Numbered from the stretch's first letter, positions 1-8,972 are shown. The stretch is 64,000 nucleotides of DNA from CAVWCW01 sp963753615 (GCA_963753615.1 CAVWCW010000024.1:1-64000), one strand, 5' to 3'. The notes: generated by a model not told the origin, from the letters alone. Made by a program: numbers and translations.

Positions 1-539
1 GGTGCTGGCGACCCAGAACCCGGTGGAGCAGGAGGGCACCTACCACCTGCCCGAGGCCCAGCTCGACCGCTTTCTGATGCAAGTGGTGGTGGGCTACCCG
101 ACGCCGCGAAGAGGAACTGCTGATCCTCGAGCTCGACAGCCGCCAGCAGCAGGACGAAATCGGCCCGCCGGCCAAGCGGCTGTCCCAGGCCGACCTGTTC
201 ACCATGCGTCAGGAGGTGGCCAAGCTGTATCTGGACCCGAAGCTCAACAACTACATCGTCGATCTGGTGCAGGCCACCCGCAACCCGGCCCCCTACGACA
301 AGGACCTCAGCCGCTGGTGCCGCTTCGGCGCCTCGCCGCGTGCCTCCATCGCCCTCGCCCGCTGCGCCCGCGCCCGCGCCTGGCTCGACGGCGACAGCTT
401 CGTCTCGCCCCAGCACATCCAGGCGGTAGCCCCGGAGATTCTGCGCCACCGGGTGCTGCTTACCTTCGAGGCCGAGGCCGAGGGGGTCAGCACCGACGAC
501 CTGATCAACCGCCTGCTCGACCGGGTGGCCCTGCCCTGA
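1..539 (+). CDS. MoxR family AAA+ ATPase, C-terminal part, 5'-truncated and frameshifted
   Basis: The gene enters from the left edge, so the Walker A region is missing. The visible start reads ATQNPVEQEGTY then LPEAQLDRF, the hallmark sensor-1 and arginine-finger neighbourhood of MoxR ATPases. After about position 101-107 the reading moves by one base (an extra base, or two missing) into EEELLILELDS. The C-terminal lid domain follows and ends with a TGA at 537-539. MoxR ATPases act as chaperones, usually with von Willebrand A (VWA) proteins, and this one heads the DUF58-BatABCD cluster, which fits. The break is most likely a sequencing indel because both sides are conserved. Confidence 0.9.
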
Positions 540-571
540 ACCCGGTCTGCGCCGGCATTCAGTAGTAGCCC

Positions 572-1489
572 ATGGCCCTGCACCCACGCATCGACGACCT
601 GCTGGAACTGCGCCACCAGGCCCATACCCTGGGGTTGGCCTCGCACCATCTGGTCAACTCCCATTTCACCGGGCTCTACGCCTCGGTGTTCCGCGGCGCC
701 GGCCTCAACTTCGAGGAGGTGCGGGAATACCGCCACGGCGACGACATCCGCAATATGGACTGGAAGGTCACCGCCCGCACCAACGCGCCCCACTTAAAGG
801 TGTTCCGTGAGGAGCGCGAGCGCAACGTCATATTCTGCGTCGACACCGGCCCGCACATGAGCTTCGGCACCCGGGGCACCTTCAAATCGATCCAGGCGGC
901 ACGCGCCGCCGCCCTGCTCGGCTGGGCCGCCAACCGCCAGCACGACCTGGTGGGAGGGCTGCTGTTCGGCGATATGGCTGCGGGGCCCCGATATTTCCGC
1001 CCTGCCCGGGGCCGGCGAGCCCTCTGGCAGCTGCTTCACGCCCTGACCGAACCGGGGGCCAAGACCCCCGCCGGCATCGACTGCTTGACCGCCGCCCTGC
1101 AAAGGGCGGATCGCGGCGCCGGCAGCGGCGCTTTGATCTTCGTGATCGCGGACTTCAACCGCGACATCGTGCCGCTGGAGCGCACCCTGGGCTCCCTGAC
1201 CCAGCGCCACAGGGTGGTGCTGATCCCGATCGACGACCCGGCGGACTGGGATATCCCGGACATGGGTCCGACCCTGTTCACCGGCGCCGGCGACGAGCTG
1301 CTGGAGGTCGACACCAGCGACCCGAAGGCCCAGCAGGGCTACCTCGACGCCTGGCAAGAACGCCGCGACATGTTGTTCGGCCTGGCCGGACGCCTCAACA
1401 TGTTGGTATTGCCGCTGCGCACCGACGAGGCGCTCCACCGCACCCTCATGCGCAACCTGGAACGCTACGCCAACGTGCGCCCGGTCTGA
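572..1489 (+). CDS. DUF58 domain-containing protein
   Basis: 305 residues, the usual size of the MoxR-associated DUF58 family. The signature stretch EVREYRHGDDIRNMDWKVTA lies near residues 49-68 and is followed by HLKVFREERER. The fold is VWA-like, with VDTGPHMSFG near residue 90 in place of the metal-binding DxSxS motif. It starts 32 bases after the moxR stop, and its TGA shares a base with the ATG of the next gene, so translation is probably coupled. The family acts with MoxR and VWA membrane proteins at the cell envelope; its precise biochemical role is not known. Confidence 0.93.
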   Translation: MALHPRIDDLLELRHQAHTLGLASHHLVNSHFTGLYASVFRGAGLNFEEVREYRHGDDIRNMDWKVTARTNAPHLKVFREERERNVIFCVDTGPHMSFGTRGTFKSIQAARAAALLGWAANRQHDLVGGLLFGDMAAGPRYFRPARGRRALWQLLHALTEPGAKTPAGIDCLTAALQRADRGAGSGALIFVIADFNRDIVPLERTLGSLTQRHRVVLIPIDDPADWDIPDMGPTLFTGAGDELLEVDTSDPKAQQGYLDAWQERRDMLFGLAGRLNMLVLPLRTDEALHRTLMRNLERYANVRPV

Positions 1490-1986
1490 TGCCTACCCCG
1501 GTAGATCAACTGCTCGACATCCGCGGTCTGGACCCCGGCTCCTGGTGGCCGCCAGCCATCGGCTGGTGGCTGGTCGCCCTGGCCGCCCTGTTCGCCCTGG
1601 TGGCACTGCGCCACTTCGCGCAATGGCTGCGCCGCCGGCCGCCGCGCTGGCAGCGCGACGCCATGCGCCAACTGCACGGGCTGCGCCGGCGCTGCCGCAA
1701 GCAGCCAGCCAAGGACACCGCCGGCGAACTGTCGGAGCTGCTGCGTCGCATCGCCATGGCGCGCTTCGGCCGCGCCGCCTGCGCGGGCCTTTTCGGGCCG
1801 CCCTGGCTGGCCTGGATCGAAGCCCGCGATCCCACCGGCTTCCGCTGGAGCGCCCAGGGCCAGCTCCTGTTGGATCTGCCCTACGCCCCGCCGGGCCGCG
1901 ATGAAGAACACAGCGACCAGCTGCACCAGCTGATCAACGCCGCCCTGATCTGGGTGGTGGCCAGCAAGGAGCCAAAGGGTGTTTAG
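1489..1986 (+). CDS. DUF4381 domain-containing membrane protein
   Basis: 165 residues. One strong transmembrane helix (WWLVALAALFALVALRHF, about residues 26-43) follows a short N-terminus with the DIRGLDPGSWWPP segment typical of DUF4381. A basic, arginine-rich cytoplasmic domain comes next. The start codon overlaps the DUF58 stop (TGATG). The family sits between DUF58 and batA in proteobacterial Bat operons and is probably a small partner of the membrane VWA complex. That role is inferred from context. Confidence 0.88.
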   Translation: MPTPVDQLLDIRGLDPGSWWPPAIGWWLVALAALFALVALRHFAQWLRRRPPRWQRDAMRQLHGLRRRCRKQPAKDTAGELSELLRRIAMARFGRAACAGLFGPPWLAWIEARDPTGFRWSAQGQLLLDLPYAPPGRDEEHSDQLHQLINAALIWVVASKEPKGV

Positions 1987-3019
1987 CTTCCACTGGCCTT
2001 GGATGGGGCTTCTACTTCTGCTGCCCTTGCTGGCGCGCTGGCTGCTCGGCGAGCCGAGCTCCGAGCAGCGAGAGCATGTCGAGGGCGAGCGCACCGTGCT
2101 GATGCACCCGGCCCTGGAGTACCTGCGCAGCGCCTACCAGTTCCGCACCCCGGGCACCCCCCTTTCGAGCCGCATCCAGAAATGGCTATTGCTCCTGCTC
2201 TGGCTGAGCCTGGTGCTGACCCTGATGCGCCCACAGTGGCTGGAGAACCATACCGAGGTAAAGACCGAGGGTTACGACCTGATGCTGGCGGTGGATGCCT
2301 CCCACTCGATGGACGCCCTCGACTTCACGGTGGAGGGCGAGCAGGTCAGCCGCATGCAGGTGATCAAGGGGGTCATGGGGCGCTTTATCGAATCCCGCAA
2401 GGGGGACCGCATCGGGCTCACCATCTTCGGCAACCAGGCCTACGTGCTGGCGCCTCTGACCCTGGACCGGGGTGCTGTGCGCAAGTTGCTCGACGGGGTG
2501 GTGCCGAGCATCGCCGGCCAGGGCACCTCGATGGGCGACGCCATCGCCCTCGGGGTCAAGAAGCTGCGTGAACGCCCGGAGGGATCGCGGGTATTGGTGC
2601 TGATCGCCGACGGCGAGAGCACCTCGGGCGTCATCACTCCCCTGGAGGCGGCCCGGCTGGCCGCCTACGAGGGGGTGAAGATCTACAGCATCGGCGTCGG
2701 CAGCAACCAGGAACAGGTGCCGATCGTGGAGAACAACCGCCTGATCTACCGCGACGACCTGGGCTTCGACGAAGAGACTTTGCGTGAGATCGCCGAGGCC
2801 ACCGGCGGGGGCTACTTCCGGGCCACCAACACCAGCGCCCTGGAAGAGATCTACCGGCGCATCGACGAGCTGGAAAAGAGCGAGGCCGAGGCCCGTAGCG
2901 TCTACATCCCCAGCCCCCTCTACCGCTGGCCCCTCGGCCTGGCGCTGCTGTGCCTGCTCAGCCTGGGCCTGTTCCCGGACGGGCAGCCGCGGGTACTGAA
3001 CCGAGGCCGCAATGCCTGA
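1979..3019 (+). CDS. batA: VWA domain membrane protein, BatA-like
   Basis: 346 residues with a GTG start inside the end of the DUF4381 gene (8-base overlap). Two N-terminal membrane helices (near residues 5-21 and 63-80) precede a VWA domain with a complete metal-ion-dependent adhesion site: DASHSM, a later threonine/proline segment, and LIADGEST. A last helix (LGLALLCLLSLGLF) closes the protein. Together with the next gene this is the BatA/BatB pair of the aerotolerance operon first described in Bacteroides. The proteins are anchored in the inner membrane with the VWA domain probably outside. Function in stress tolerance is by family; this copy is untested. Confidence 0.9.
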   Translation: MFSFHWPWMGLLLLLPLLARWLLGEPSSEQREHVEGERTVLMHPALEYLRSAYQFRTPGTPLSSRIQKWLLLLLWLSLVLTLMRPQWLENHTEVKTEGYDLMLAVDASHSMDALDFTVEGEQVSRMQVIKGVMGRFIESRKGDRIGLTIFGNQAYVLAPLTLDRGAVRKLLDGVVPSIAGQGTSMGDAIALGVKKLRERPEGSRVLVLIADGESTSGVITPLEAARLAAYEGVKIYSIGVGSNQEQVPIVENNRLIYRDDLGFDEETLREIAEATGGGYFRATNTSALEEIYRRIDELEKSEAEARSVYIPSPLYRWPLGLALLCLLSLGLFPDGQPRVLNRGRNA

Positions 3020-4037
3020 TTACGGATTCCACTTCGGCCAGCCGATCTGGCTCTGGGGGCTGCTGGCCCCGCTGGTGGTGCTGCTGTGGCTGCTGCTGAC
3101 CCGGGTGCGGGCGCAGCGCGGCCCCATCCACCGCTATGCCGACCCCCACCTGCTGCCGCACCTGACTGCGAGCCGCGATCTGAGCAGCGGCGAGCGCTGG
3201 GGGCGGCTCCTACGGTGGTGTCTGCTCTGGGGCCTAGCGGTGCTCGCAATGGCCGGACCGCGCTGGGACTATCAGGACATGCGCCTGTTTCGCCCCGGCA
3301 GCGAGCTGGTGGTTTTGCTCGACATCTCTCGTTCGATGCAGGTCGAAGACGTGCAGCCTTCCCGCCTGGGGCGGGCGCGCCAGGAGATCTTCGACCTGAT
3401 CGACCGCAACCCGGCGGTGCGCGTGGGCCTAGTGGCCTTTGCCTCCACGGCTCACGTGATCTCTCCCATCACCGAAGACACCCAGAGCCTGCGCATCGCC
3501 CTGCCCTCGCTTTCCAGCGAGCTGGTCAAGCTGCAGGGCAGCCGGGTCTCGTTCGCCCTGGAGCGCGCCGGCCAGTTGCTCGAAGGCCAGGACGAAGACA
3601 GCTCCCGGGCAATCCTGATGATTACCGACGGCGACTTTGACGAGCCCAATCTGGAAACCCAGGTACGGGAACTGGCGCAACGGGGCATCCGTCTAATTAT
3701 ATTGGGAGTGGGAACCGAAGAAGGAGGACCGGTGCCGGCCGATGACGGCAGCTGGCTGCTCGACCGGCAGCGCAATCAGGTGCAGTCCCGACTCGATTCG
3801 GATTTGCTCGAAGACTTGGCCGAGGCCGGCAACGGCCGTTACCTGGAGGCCGACTACCGGGACTCGGATACCGACCGCATCCTGGAACTGGCGGTGCAGC
3901 GCAGCGGCGCCCAACAGGCAAGCGACGAACAGACTCGGGTCTGGAACGAGCGTTTCTACCTGCTGCTGATTCCCCTGATGTTGCTGCTGCTGCCGCGCTT
4001 CCGGCGCGGGGTGTTCGGACGCGGGGTCAATTCATGA
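3012..4037 (+). CDS. batB: VWA domain membrane protein, BatB-like
   Basis: 341 residues, overlapping batA by 8 bases. It has an N-terminal helix (LLAPLVVLLWLLL), a second helix near residue 70, then a VWA domain with DISRSM, ASTAHVISP and MITDGDFDE, so the metal site is intact. A C-terminal helix (YLLLIPLMLLLLP) ends the protein. It probably partners BatA, and the TPR protein encoded next is the usual third component. The stop overlaps the next start (ATGA), which argues for coupled expression. Confidence 0.9.
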   Translation: MPDYGFHFGQPIWLWGLLAPLVVLLWLLLTRVRAQRGPIHRYADPHLLPHLTASRDLSSGERWGRLLRWCLLWGLAVLAMAGPRWDYQDMRLFRPGSELVVLLDISRSMQVEDVQPSRLGRARQEIFDLIDRNPAVRVGLVAFASTAHVISPITEDTQSLRIALPSLSSELVKLQGSRVSFALERAGQLLEGQDEDSSRAILMITDGDFDEPNLETQVRELAQRGIRLIILGVGTEEGGPVPADDGSWLLDRQRNQVQSRLDSDLLEDLAEAGNGRYLEADYRDSDTDRILELAVQRSGAQQASDEQTRVWNERFYLLLIPLMLLLLPRFRRGVFGRGVNS

Positions 4038-5680
4038 CCGCAGTGCGCACCACCTGGCTGCCCCTGCTCGCCCTCGCCCTCACCCTCGGCGCGGCCCCTG
4101 CCGCGGGCGGCTGGTTCACTAATGCCGATCAAGAGGCACGTCAGGATTATGCCCAGGGGCGTTACAAAGAGGCCTCCACCGGCTTCGGCGACCCCTACCG
4201 CAAGGGCGTAGCCCAATACCGTAGCGGCGACTACCGCAGCGCCGCCGAGAGTTTCCAGGAAGTGGAGCGCGAAGCGGTGCGCCTGGACGCCCAGTACAAC
4301 CTCGGCAATGCCCGCTTCCGTCTGGGCGAATACGAGGGCGCCGTCGAGGCCTACGAATCGGTGCTCGGCGAGCGCCCGGACGACCGCGAGGCACGCCACA
4401 ACCTGGCCCTGGCCCGGGCCATGCTGGCGCGCACCGGGGGCCGCCCCGAGGAGCCGCCCACCGAAGAAGAGGAAGAGCGCCCCGAGGAAGAGCAGGAGCA
4501 GGCCCAGGAGGAGGAATCCGAACAGCAGCAGGAGCAAGAGTCCGAGGAGCAGCAGGAAGAATCCGGAGAGCAGGAATCCGAGGAGCAGCAGGAATCCGAA
4601 TCCGGAGAGCAGGAATCGGAGGAGCAACAGGAGTCCGAGTCCGGCGACCAGGAGTCCGAGGAGCAGCAGGAATCCGAGTCCGGCGAGCAGGAGTCCGAGG
4701 AGCAGCAGGAATCCGAGTCCGGCGAGCAGGAGTCCGAGGAGCAGCAGGAATCCGAGTCCGGCGAGCAGGAGTCCGAGGAGCAGCAGGAATCCGAGTCCGG
4801 CGAGCAGGAGTCCGAGGAGCAACAGGAAGGCGAGTCCGGCGAGCAGGAGTCCGAGGAGCAGCAGGAAGCCGAGAGCGGAGAAGAATCCGAGCAGCAGAGC
4901 GAGGGCAGCGGGGAACAGGAACAGGAGAGCTCCGGCGAGGGCGAAGCCGAGACCGAAGACGAGGGCGCCGCCGAGGGCGAACAGGAATCCGAGGCTGGGG
5001 AAGAGGCCGGCGAGGAGCAGCAAGAGCAGGGCAGCGGCGAAGAAGAGCAGCGCGAAGACGCCAGCGCCGGCGACCAGGAAGAATTCGAAGAGGACGCGGA
5101 AGCGGGCGAGGAAGAGCTGGAAGACGCGGGCGAAGAGGCCGGCGAAATGGATCCCAGCGAACAGCCCCCGGAAGACCAGGAGGCCGGCGAGGAGCCCACC
5201 GAGGAGCCCAGCGACAGCGGCGACCAGGGCGAGCAGCAGGAACAGGAAGGTGAAGGCGAAGAGCCTCAGGAGGAGGAGTTGGTGACCGCCAGCGAGGCGG
5301 GGGAGCAACAGGAGCCCGAGCCAGGCCAGAAGGGCGAGCAGGAACCGAAAGAGGCAGGGGAAGAAGAGACCCAGGCCAGCGCCGGCACCAGCGACGAAAA
5401 GCCCGAGACGCCGCTGGAACCCGGCAGCGAGTCCGAAGCGGTGGATGAATTCGACCAGCTTGGCAGCAGCCCGGACGAGAGCGCCGAGGAGCCGGGGAGC
5501 GAGTCTCTCCCGGAGGCCGGCGCCGAACCCGGGCGCAGCAAGCCGATCCCGCTGATGGAGCAAATGCTCGATCAGGTGGAAGGCGACCCATCGGACCTGC
5601 TGCGCAATCAGTTCATGATGGAGGAATACCGTATCATGCAAAGCAACCGCGGCATGATGATGGAGACCCGGCCATGGTAA
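4034..5680 (+). CDS. batC: TPR protein BatC-like with a long Glu/Gln/Ser repeat region
   Basis: 548 residues, much longer than a usual BatC because of an insert of low-complexity acidic sequence. The N-terminus is a signal peptide (WLPLLALALTLGAAPAAGG). Tetratricopeptide repeats follow at about residues 30-130 (YNLGNARFRLGEYEGAVEAY). Residues 150-480 are almost only E, Q, S and G, including eight tandem 13-residue units. The C-terminal tail (MLDQVEGDPSDLLRNQF) resembles the conserved end of BatC/VWA-TPR proteins. It overlaps batB and batD by 4 and 7 bases. The acidic tract is probably a periplasmic spacer or polyelectrolyte brush; that is inference. Confidence 0.85.
   Translation: MTAVRTTWLPLLALALTLGAAPAAGGWFTNADQEARQDYAQGRYKEASTGFGDPYRKGVAQYRSGDYRSAAESFQEVEREAVRLDAQYNLGNARFRLGEYEGAVEAYESVLGERPDDREARHNLALARAMLARTGGRPEEPPTEEEEERPEEEQEQAQEEESEQQQEQESEEQQEESGEQESEEQQESESGEQESEEQQESESGDQESEEQQESESGEQESEEQQESESGEQESEEQQESESGEQESEEQQESESGEQESEEQQEGESGEQESEEQQEAESGEESEQQSEGSGEQEQESSGEGEAETEDEGAAEGEQESEAGEEAGEEQQEQGSGEEEQREDASAGDQEEFEEDAEAGEEELEDAGEEAGEMDPSEQPPEDQEAGEEPTEEPSDSGDQGEQQEQEGEGEEPQEEELVTASEAGEQQEPEPGQKGEQEPKEAGEEETQASAGTSDEKPETPLEPGSESEAVDEFDQLGSSPDESAEEPGSESLPEAGAEPGRSKPIPLMEQMLDQVEGDPSDLLRNQFMMEEYRIMQSNRGMMMETRPW
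4562..4873 (+). repeat. Eight tandem 39-bp coding repeats in batC
   Basis: Eight in-frame units of 13 codons, pattern SGEQESEEQQESE, with single changes (one GDQ, one EGE, one EAE). Units in the middle are almost identical at DNA level and the outer ones more diverged, as expected from expansion by slippage or unequal crossing-over. The copy number may vary between strains or be misassembled. Confidence 0.9.
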
Positions 5681-7548
5681 TTCCAGGAGCAAACAAGTTC
5701 ATGCGACCGATCTCGGGAAGGACCCGCATTTGGGGTCTGCTCGGCCTGTGCCTGTGCAGCGGCCTGGCGCTTGCCGCCGGGCCCTACCCCAATGGCCAAC
5801 CGGGGTTTATGGAGATGCCCGCGGGCAATTGGCAGTTCCCGCCGGCGCGCCAGCAACCCCAGGGCTTCGGCATGAATCCCCAGGGGTTCAGCTTCGGTCC
5901 CGGCCAGAACGCGGGCCCGCGGGCACAGCCGATGCAGCGGCCCGCGGGGCCGGGTGCCGGCCCGGCCCCGGGCTACGGTTATGGCTATGGTTACCCCAAC
6001 GGAGCCTCCTCGGGCCGCAGCCAGCCTGCGCCGGGCTACAGCCAGCCCCAGTCACGCACCGGAGGCGGGGCGCCTCGCATCGAAGAGCAGCTGAGCGATT
6101 CCCGTCCTTATGCCCAGGAGACGGTGATCTACAGCGTTCGCATCGTCAGTGAAGACAATCTCGAGCAGGTCGACATCGAACTGCCGAAGAGCGACGCTGC
6201 GGTGTTCAAGAAGCTCGATGGCCCCAATGCCAGAGCTCGCACGCGTGGCGGCCGGCGCGAGATCGTCAACGAATTCCGCTACGCCCTCACCCCACTGCAT
6301 GCGGGTGAAATCGAGCTGTCACCGATCAAGATCAGCGGCACCAAATCCGCCGCCGGTTACGGACGCGGCGCCCAGCCATTCGAGGTTGCCGGCAAAAAGC
6401 GGGGGCACCTCGACGTCAAGCCCGCTGTTCCGGGCGTGCGGCCCTGGCTGCCGCTGCAGCACCTGGCGCTGCGCACCGAGTTGATAGGAGCGGAGGAACC
6501 GGCCCCCGGCAAGCCCTTCACTCTGATGGTGCAGATGAATGCGGTTGGCGCCAGCGGCAGCCAGCTGCCAAGCTTGGAGCAACAACTTCAGACAGCGGAT
6601 TTCCGGGTCTACCGAGAACAGACCCAGGCCGAGGGTGGACTATCCGCAGACGGTCGGCGACTGGAGGGCGTGCGCAAGGAATTCTATACCCTGGTGCCGC
6701 AACACGGGGGCGAGCTCAAGCTGCCCCCCCTGCGCCTGGCCTGGTGGAACGTCAGCAGCGAGACGGTGCAGTATGCCTCGGTCCCGACCCGGCCGCTGAC
6801 CGGATCCGGCGGACTGTTCGGCGGCTACGACTTTCACCTGCCGAACGGGACCTTCTTCCTGGCCGGCTCCTCGTCGGTATTCTGGGTCCCCATAGCCGCC
6901 ATCTTCGGGCTGCTCGCCGGGTACTGGTTGGCAATTTGGATGCGAGGAAAGCGCGGCGACGAACAGGAACCCTCGCCTTTGGCCCCGTTGTGGCTGCGCC
7001 TGCGAGTGTTCGGTGGCGCCCTCTGGCGTCTGCTGTCGCCGGCCCTGGGCCGCATGCGTGAACCGCTGTCGGATGCCGGTACCCGCATGGGCCCGGCACT
7101 GGCGGAGATGGGCCGTCAAGCCGGGCGCCAGCTGAGCAAGTTGTCTCCCGTGCCTTATTGGCGGCGCCTCAACGAACTGCTGGTCCAAGCGCTGCCGCGC
7201 TCCCTGCGCTTCTGGTTCTGTGTCCGCAGCCTGCGCCACGAAGTCGAGCCCGAGCGTTGGAGCTTGTCCCTTAAGGGCAAGGGCTGCAAGCATTTGGGGC
7301 TTTCACCCCAGGTCCCCCTGAGCAAGCTAGGCGAAGGCCTGATCGCCCATCACCCGGGCGCCGACCCGGCCCGGGTCGAACAGTTGCTGCACCAGTTGGA
7401 CGCTGCCATCTACGCCCGGCACGAGCTTGACTTCGAGCAATGGAAACGGAGTTTCACCCATGAGGTGCGCCCCAGGCTGCTGCCTCGGGGCCGCAGCTTG
7501 AAGGCCAAGCGCGGAGGACTGCCGCAGCTGAACCCGGTGCGGGGTTGA
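5674..7548 (+). CDS. batD: BatD-like protein (oxygen tolerance family)
   Basis: 624 residues from the ATG that overlaps the batC stop (ATGGTAA). A second ATG at 5701 has AGGAG 11 bases upstream and starts directly before a signal peptide (GLLGLCLCSGLALAAG), so 5701 may be the real start. A Gly/Pro/Tyr-rich low-complexity stretch (residues about 35-125, with GYGYGYGYP) precedes the BatD beta-sandwich domains (EDNLEQVDIELPKSD, PLHAGEIELSPIKISG, EFYTLVPQHGGELKLPPLRL). A membrane helix near residues 400-420 and a cytoplasmic helical tail follow. It closes the operon and is probably an envelope scaffold for the VWA proteins. Confidence 0.88.
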   Translation: MVIPGANKFMRPISGRTRIWGLLGLCLCSGLALAAGPYPNGQPGFMEMPAGNWQFPPARQQPQGFGMNPQGFSFGPGQNAGPRAQPMQRPAGPGAGPAPGYGYGYGYPNGASSGRSQPAPGYSQPQSRTGGGAPRIEEQLSDSRPYAQETVIYSVRIVSEDNLEQVDIELPKSDAAVFKKLDGPNARARTRGGRREIVNEFRYALTPLHAGEIELSPIKISGTKSAAGYGRGAQPFEVAGKKRGHLDVKPAVPGVRPWLPLQHLALRTELIGAEEPAPGKPFTLMVQMNAVGASGSQLPSLEQQLQTADFRVYREQTQAEGGLSADGRRLEGVRKEFYTLVPQHGGELKLPPLRLAWWNVSSETVQYASVPTRPLTGSGGLFGGYDFHLPNGTFFLAGSSSVFWVPIAAIFGLLAGYWLAIWMRGKRGDEQEPSPLAPLWLRLRVFGGALWRLLSPALGRMREPLSDAGTRMGPALAEMGRQAGRQLSKLSPVPYWRRLNELLVQALPRSLRFWFCVRSLRHEVEPERWSLSLKGKGCKHLGLSPQVPLSKLGEGLIAHHPGADPARVEQLLHQLDAAIYARHELDFEQWKRSFTHEVRPRLLPRGRSLKAKRGGLPQLNPVRG

Positions 7549-7912
7549 CCGCTCAGCCGCGCAGTTGGGGGAGCTGAGCGCAAGACGGGGTGGCGCCCGC
7601 CCGGGAACAGGCTGTTTCGATTTGCGCCAAGCGAGCAGGTCAACAATAATGTGACGGAAATTCCGCACTGCGCATATTGAAAAGGGGACAATCAAACACT
7701 AAAGCCAGCCCGACCCGCTGCCCGATCGGCACCGGCATGCGGGGGCAAGGTACACAGACGCGGATTGCATCGCGTCAGGAAGGGCTTGGCGGGTGGTATC
7801 GGCGACAGGATCGCCACCGCGTCAGCAAGACAAGCAAGGTTTCCTTGTGACTGGGCTGGGGGAAACCGGCGGTTTCCGGTCAGCGTTTTGATGGGATAGA
7901 GAGGCGAGAGCG
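7549..7912. other. 364-bp intergenic region before the response regulator
   Basis: No open frame with coding character was found. It holds a possible promoter (7622-7650) and a 7-bp hairpin at 7861-7877 (GGAAACC, loop GGC, GGTTTCC). The long leader, about 255 bases from the predicted promoter to the next ATG, could carry regulation, but no known riboswitch pattern was recognised. A purine-rich GAGAGGCGAGAG lies just before the ATG at 7913. Confidence 0.5.
7622..7650 (+). promoter_or_regulatory. Possible sigma70 promoter for the response regulator gene
   Basis: TTGCGC, 17-base spacer, AATAAT. The -10 matches the consensus at five of six positions and the -35 at three. It lies in the AT-richer part of the gap and points at the gene at 7913. 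Prediction only. Confidence 0.35.
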
Positions 7913-8923
7913 ATGTCAAAACAGAAGGCTCTATTGGTCGACGACTCCAAGTCAGCGCGTTTCTTTCTGCGCAATCTGTTGCAGAAGAACAAGATTGAAG
8001 TCGACATGGCGGAATCCGGCGAAGCGGCGCTGGAATACCTCAAGAACCATCGGCCCGACATCATTTTCATGGACCATCTCATGCCGGGCATCGACGGCTT
8101 CGAAACCACCAGATCGATCAAGGGCAATCCAGACACCAGCGGGATACCGGTGGTGATGTGTACTTCAAACGAGGGCGTGGAATACGCCCAACAGGCCCAG
8201 GACATCGGCGCCAGCGAGATCCTGCCGAAGCCACCCACCGAGGACAAGTTGCGCTTCATTCTGCAGGGCATCGGCCGACAGGCGGTGACGGCAGCCCCGG
8301 CGGCGAGCCCGCCCTCCGGATTGTCGGCCGAGGAGATCGAGACACTGGCCCGCAACGCAGCCCAAGCGGCGGTGGAGCAAGCCCTGGAGAACCTGCTGTC
8401 CGCTCGCCTGGCGGAACTGCGCCAGGAACTGCAAGAGCGGGGACGAGCCCAGGCCGAGGAATTGGTGGATGCGGCCATCAGCCGGGGCAGCGCCCAGTTG
8501 CGGGACGAAGTCCTGACTGCTGCGCGCCAGGAGTCCGAATCTCTGGCCAGCGCTGCCGCCGAACATGCTGCCAGCGGTCTGCTGGAGTCGCGCGGGCAAG
8601 ACATCCAGGCAGCAGCGCAACGCAGCGCAGCGGAGAATATCGACGGCTTCCGCAGCGACTGGAAGGCAGAGAAAGACGGCCTGATGGGCGAGGCAGCTCA
8701 GCTGCTGGCCGGCGCCAAGGAGGCGGCGGCGGACGCCGCGGAACAGAGCGCCCGGGCGGTCGCGGAGGAAGTCGCCACCCAGGTCGCAGGCGAAGCCGCC
8801 ACCCAAGTCGTCCGCAAGCAACTAGCGGCGGCCGGCAGCGGCCAGGCCCAAGCCAAGCTGTTCGCCGGCATGGCCGCCTTAGCGGGCATCCTTGCCGCGT
8901 TGTTGGTCTATTTCGTCAAATAG
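7913..8923 (+). CDS. Response regulator receiver with coiled coil and C-terminal membrane anchor
   Basis: 336 residues. Residues 1-120 form a CheY-like receiver with the acidic pair D10-D11, phosphoacceptor D54 (FMDHLMPG), T84 and K106 (LPKPP). Residues about 140-310 are alanine/glutamate/glutamine-rich and predicted long helix or coiled coil. The last 20 residues (GMAALAGILAALLVYFVK) are a single hydrophobic helix, so the protein is probably tail-anchored in the inner membrane with the receiver in the cytoplasm. There is no DNA-binding or enzymatic output domain and no kinase gene next to it. The output is unknown; it could be a localised phosphate sink or scaffold. Confidence 0.85.
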   Translation: MSKQKALLVDDSKSARFFLRNLLQKNKIEVDMAESGEAALEYLKNHRPDIIFMDHLMPGIDGFETTRSIKGNPDTSGIPVVMCTSNEGVEYAQQAQDIGASEILPKPPTEDKLRFILQGIGRQAVTAAPAASPPSGLSAEEIETLARNAAQAAVEQALENLLSARLAELRQELQERGRAQAEELVDAAISRGSAQLRDEVLTAARQESESLASAAAEHAASGLLESRGQDIQAAAQRSAAENIDGFRSDWKAEKDGLMGEAAQLLAGAKEAAADAAEQSARAVAEEVATQVAGEAATQVVRKQLAAAGSGQAQAKLFAGMAALAGILAALLVYFVK

Positions 8924-8972
8924 TTGGGGCTGTCACACCCGGACGCGGTGTGCCGCCTCCGGGTTTCGATGA

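Noticed and set aside
3956..5692. Long minus-strand open frames opposite batC (578 and 490 codons) rich in Leu or Arg/Pro.
   Set aside because: They are created by the GAG/CAG/TCC repeat composition of batC on the other strand. No start signals, no family, and batC is supported by its operon and motifs.
8941..8968. Hairpin CACACC/GGTGTG after the response regulator gene.
   Set aside because: The stem is short and has no T-run, so it is not a convincing terminator.
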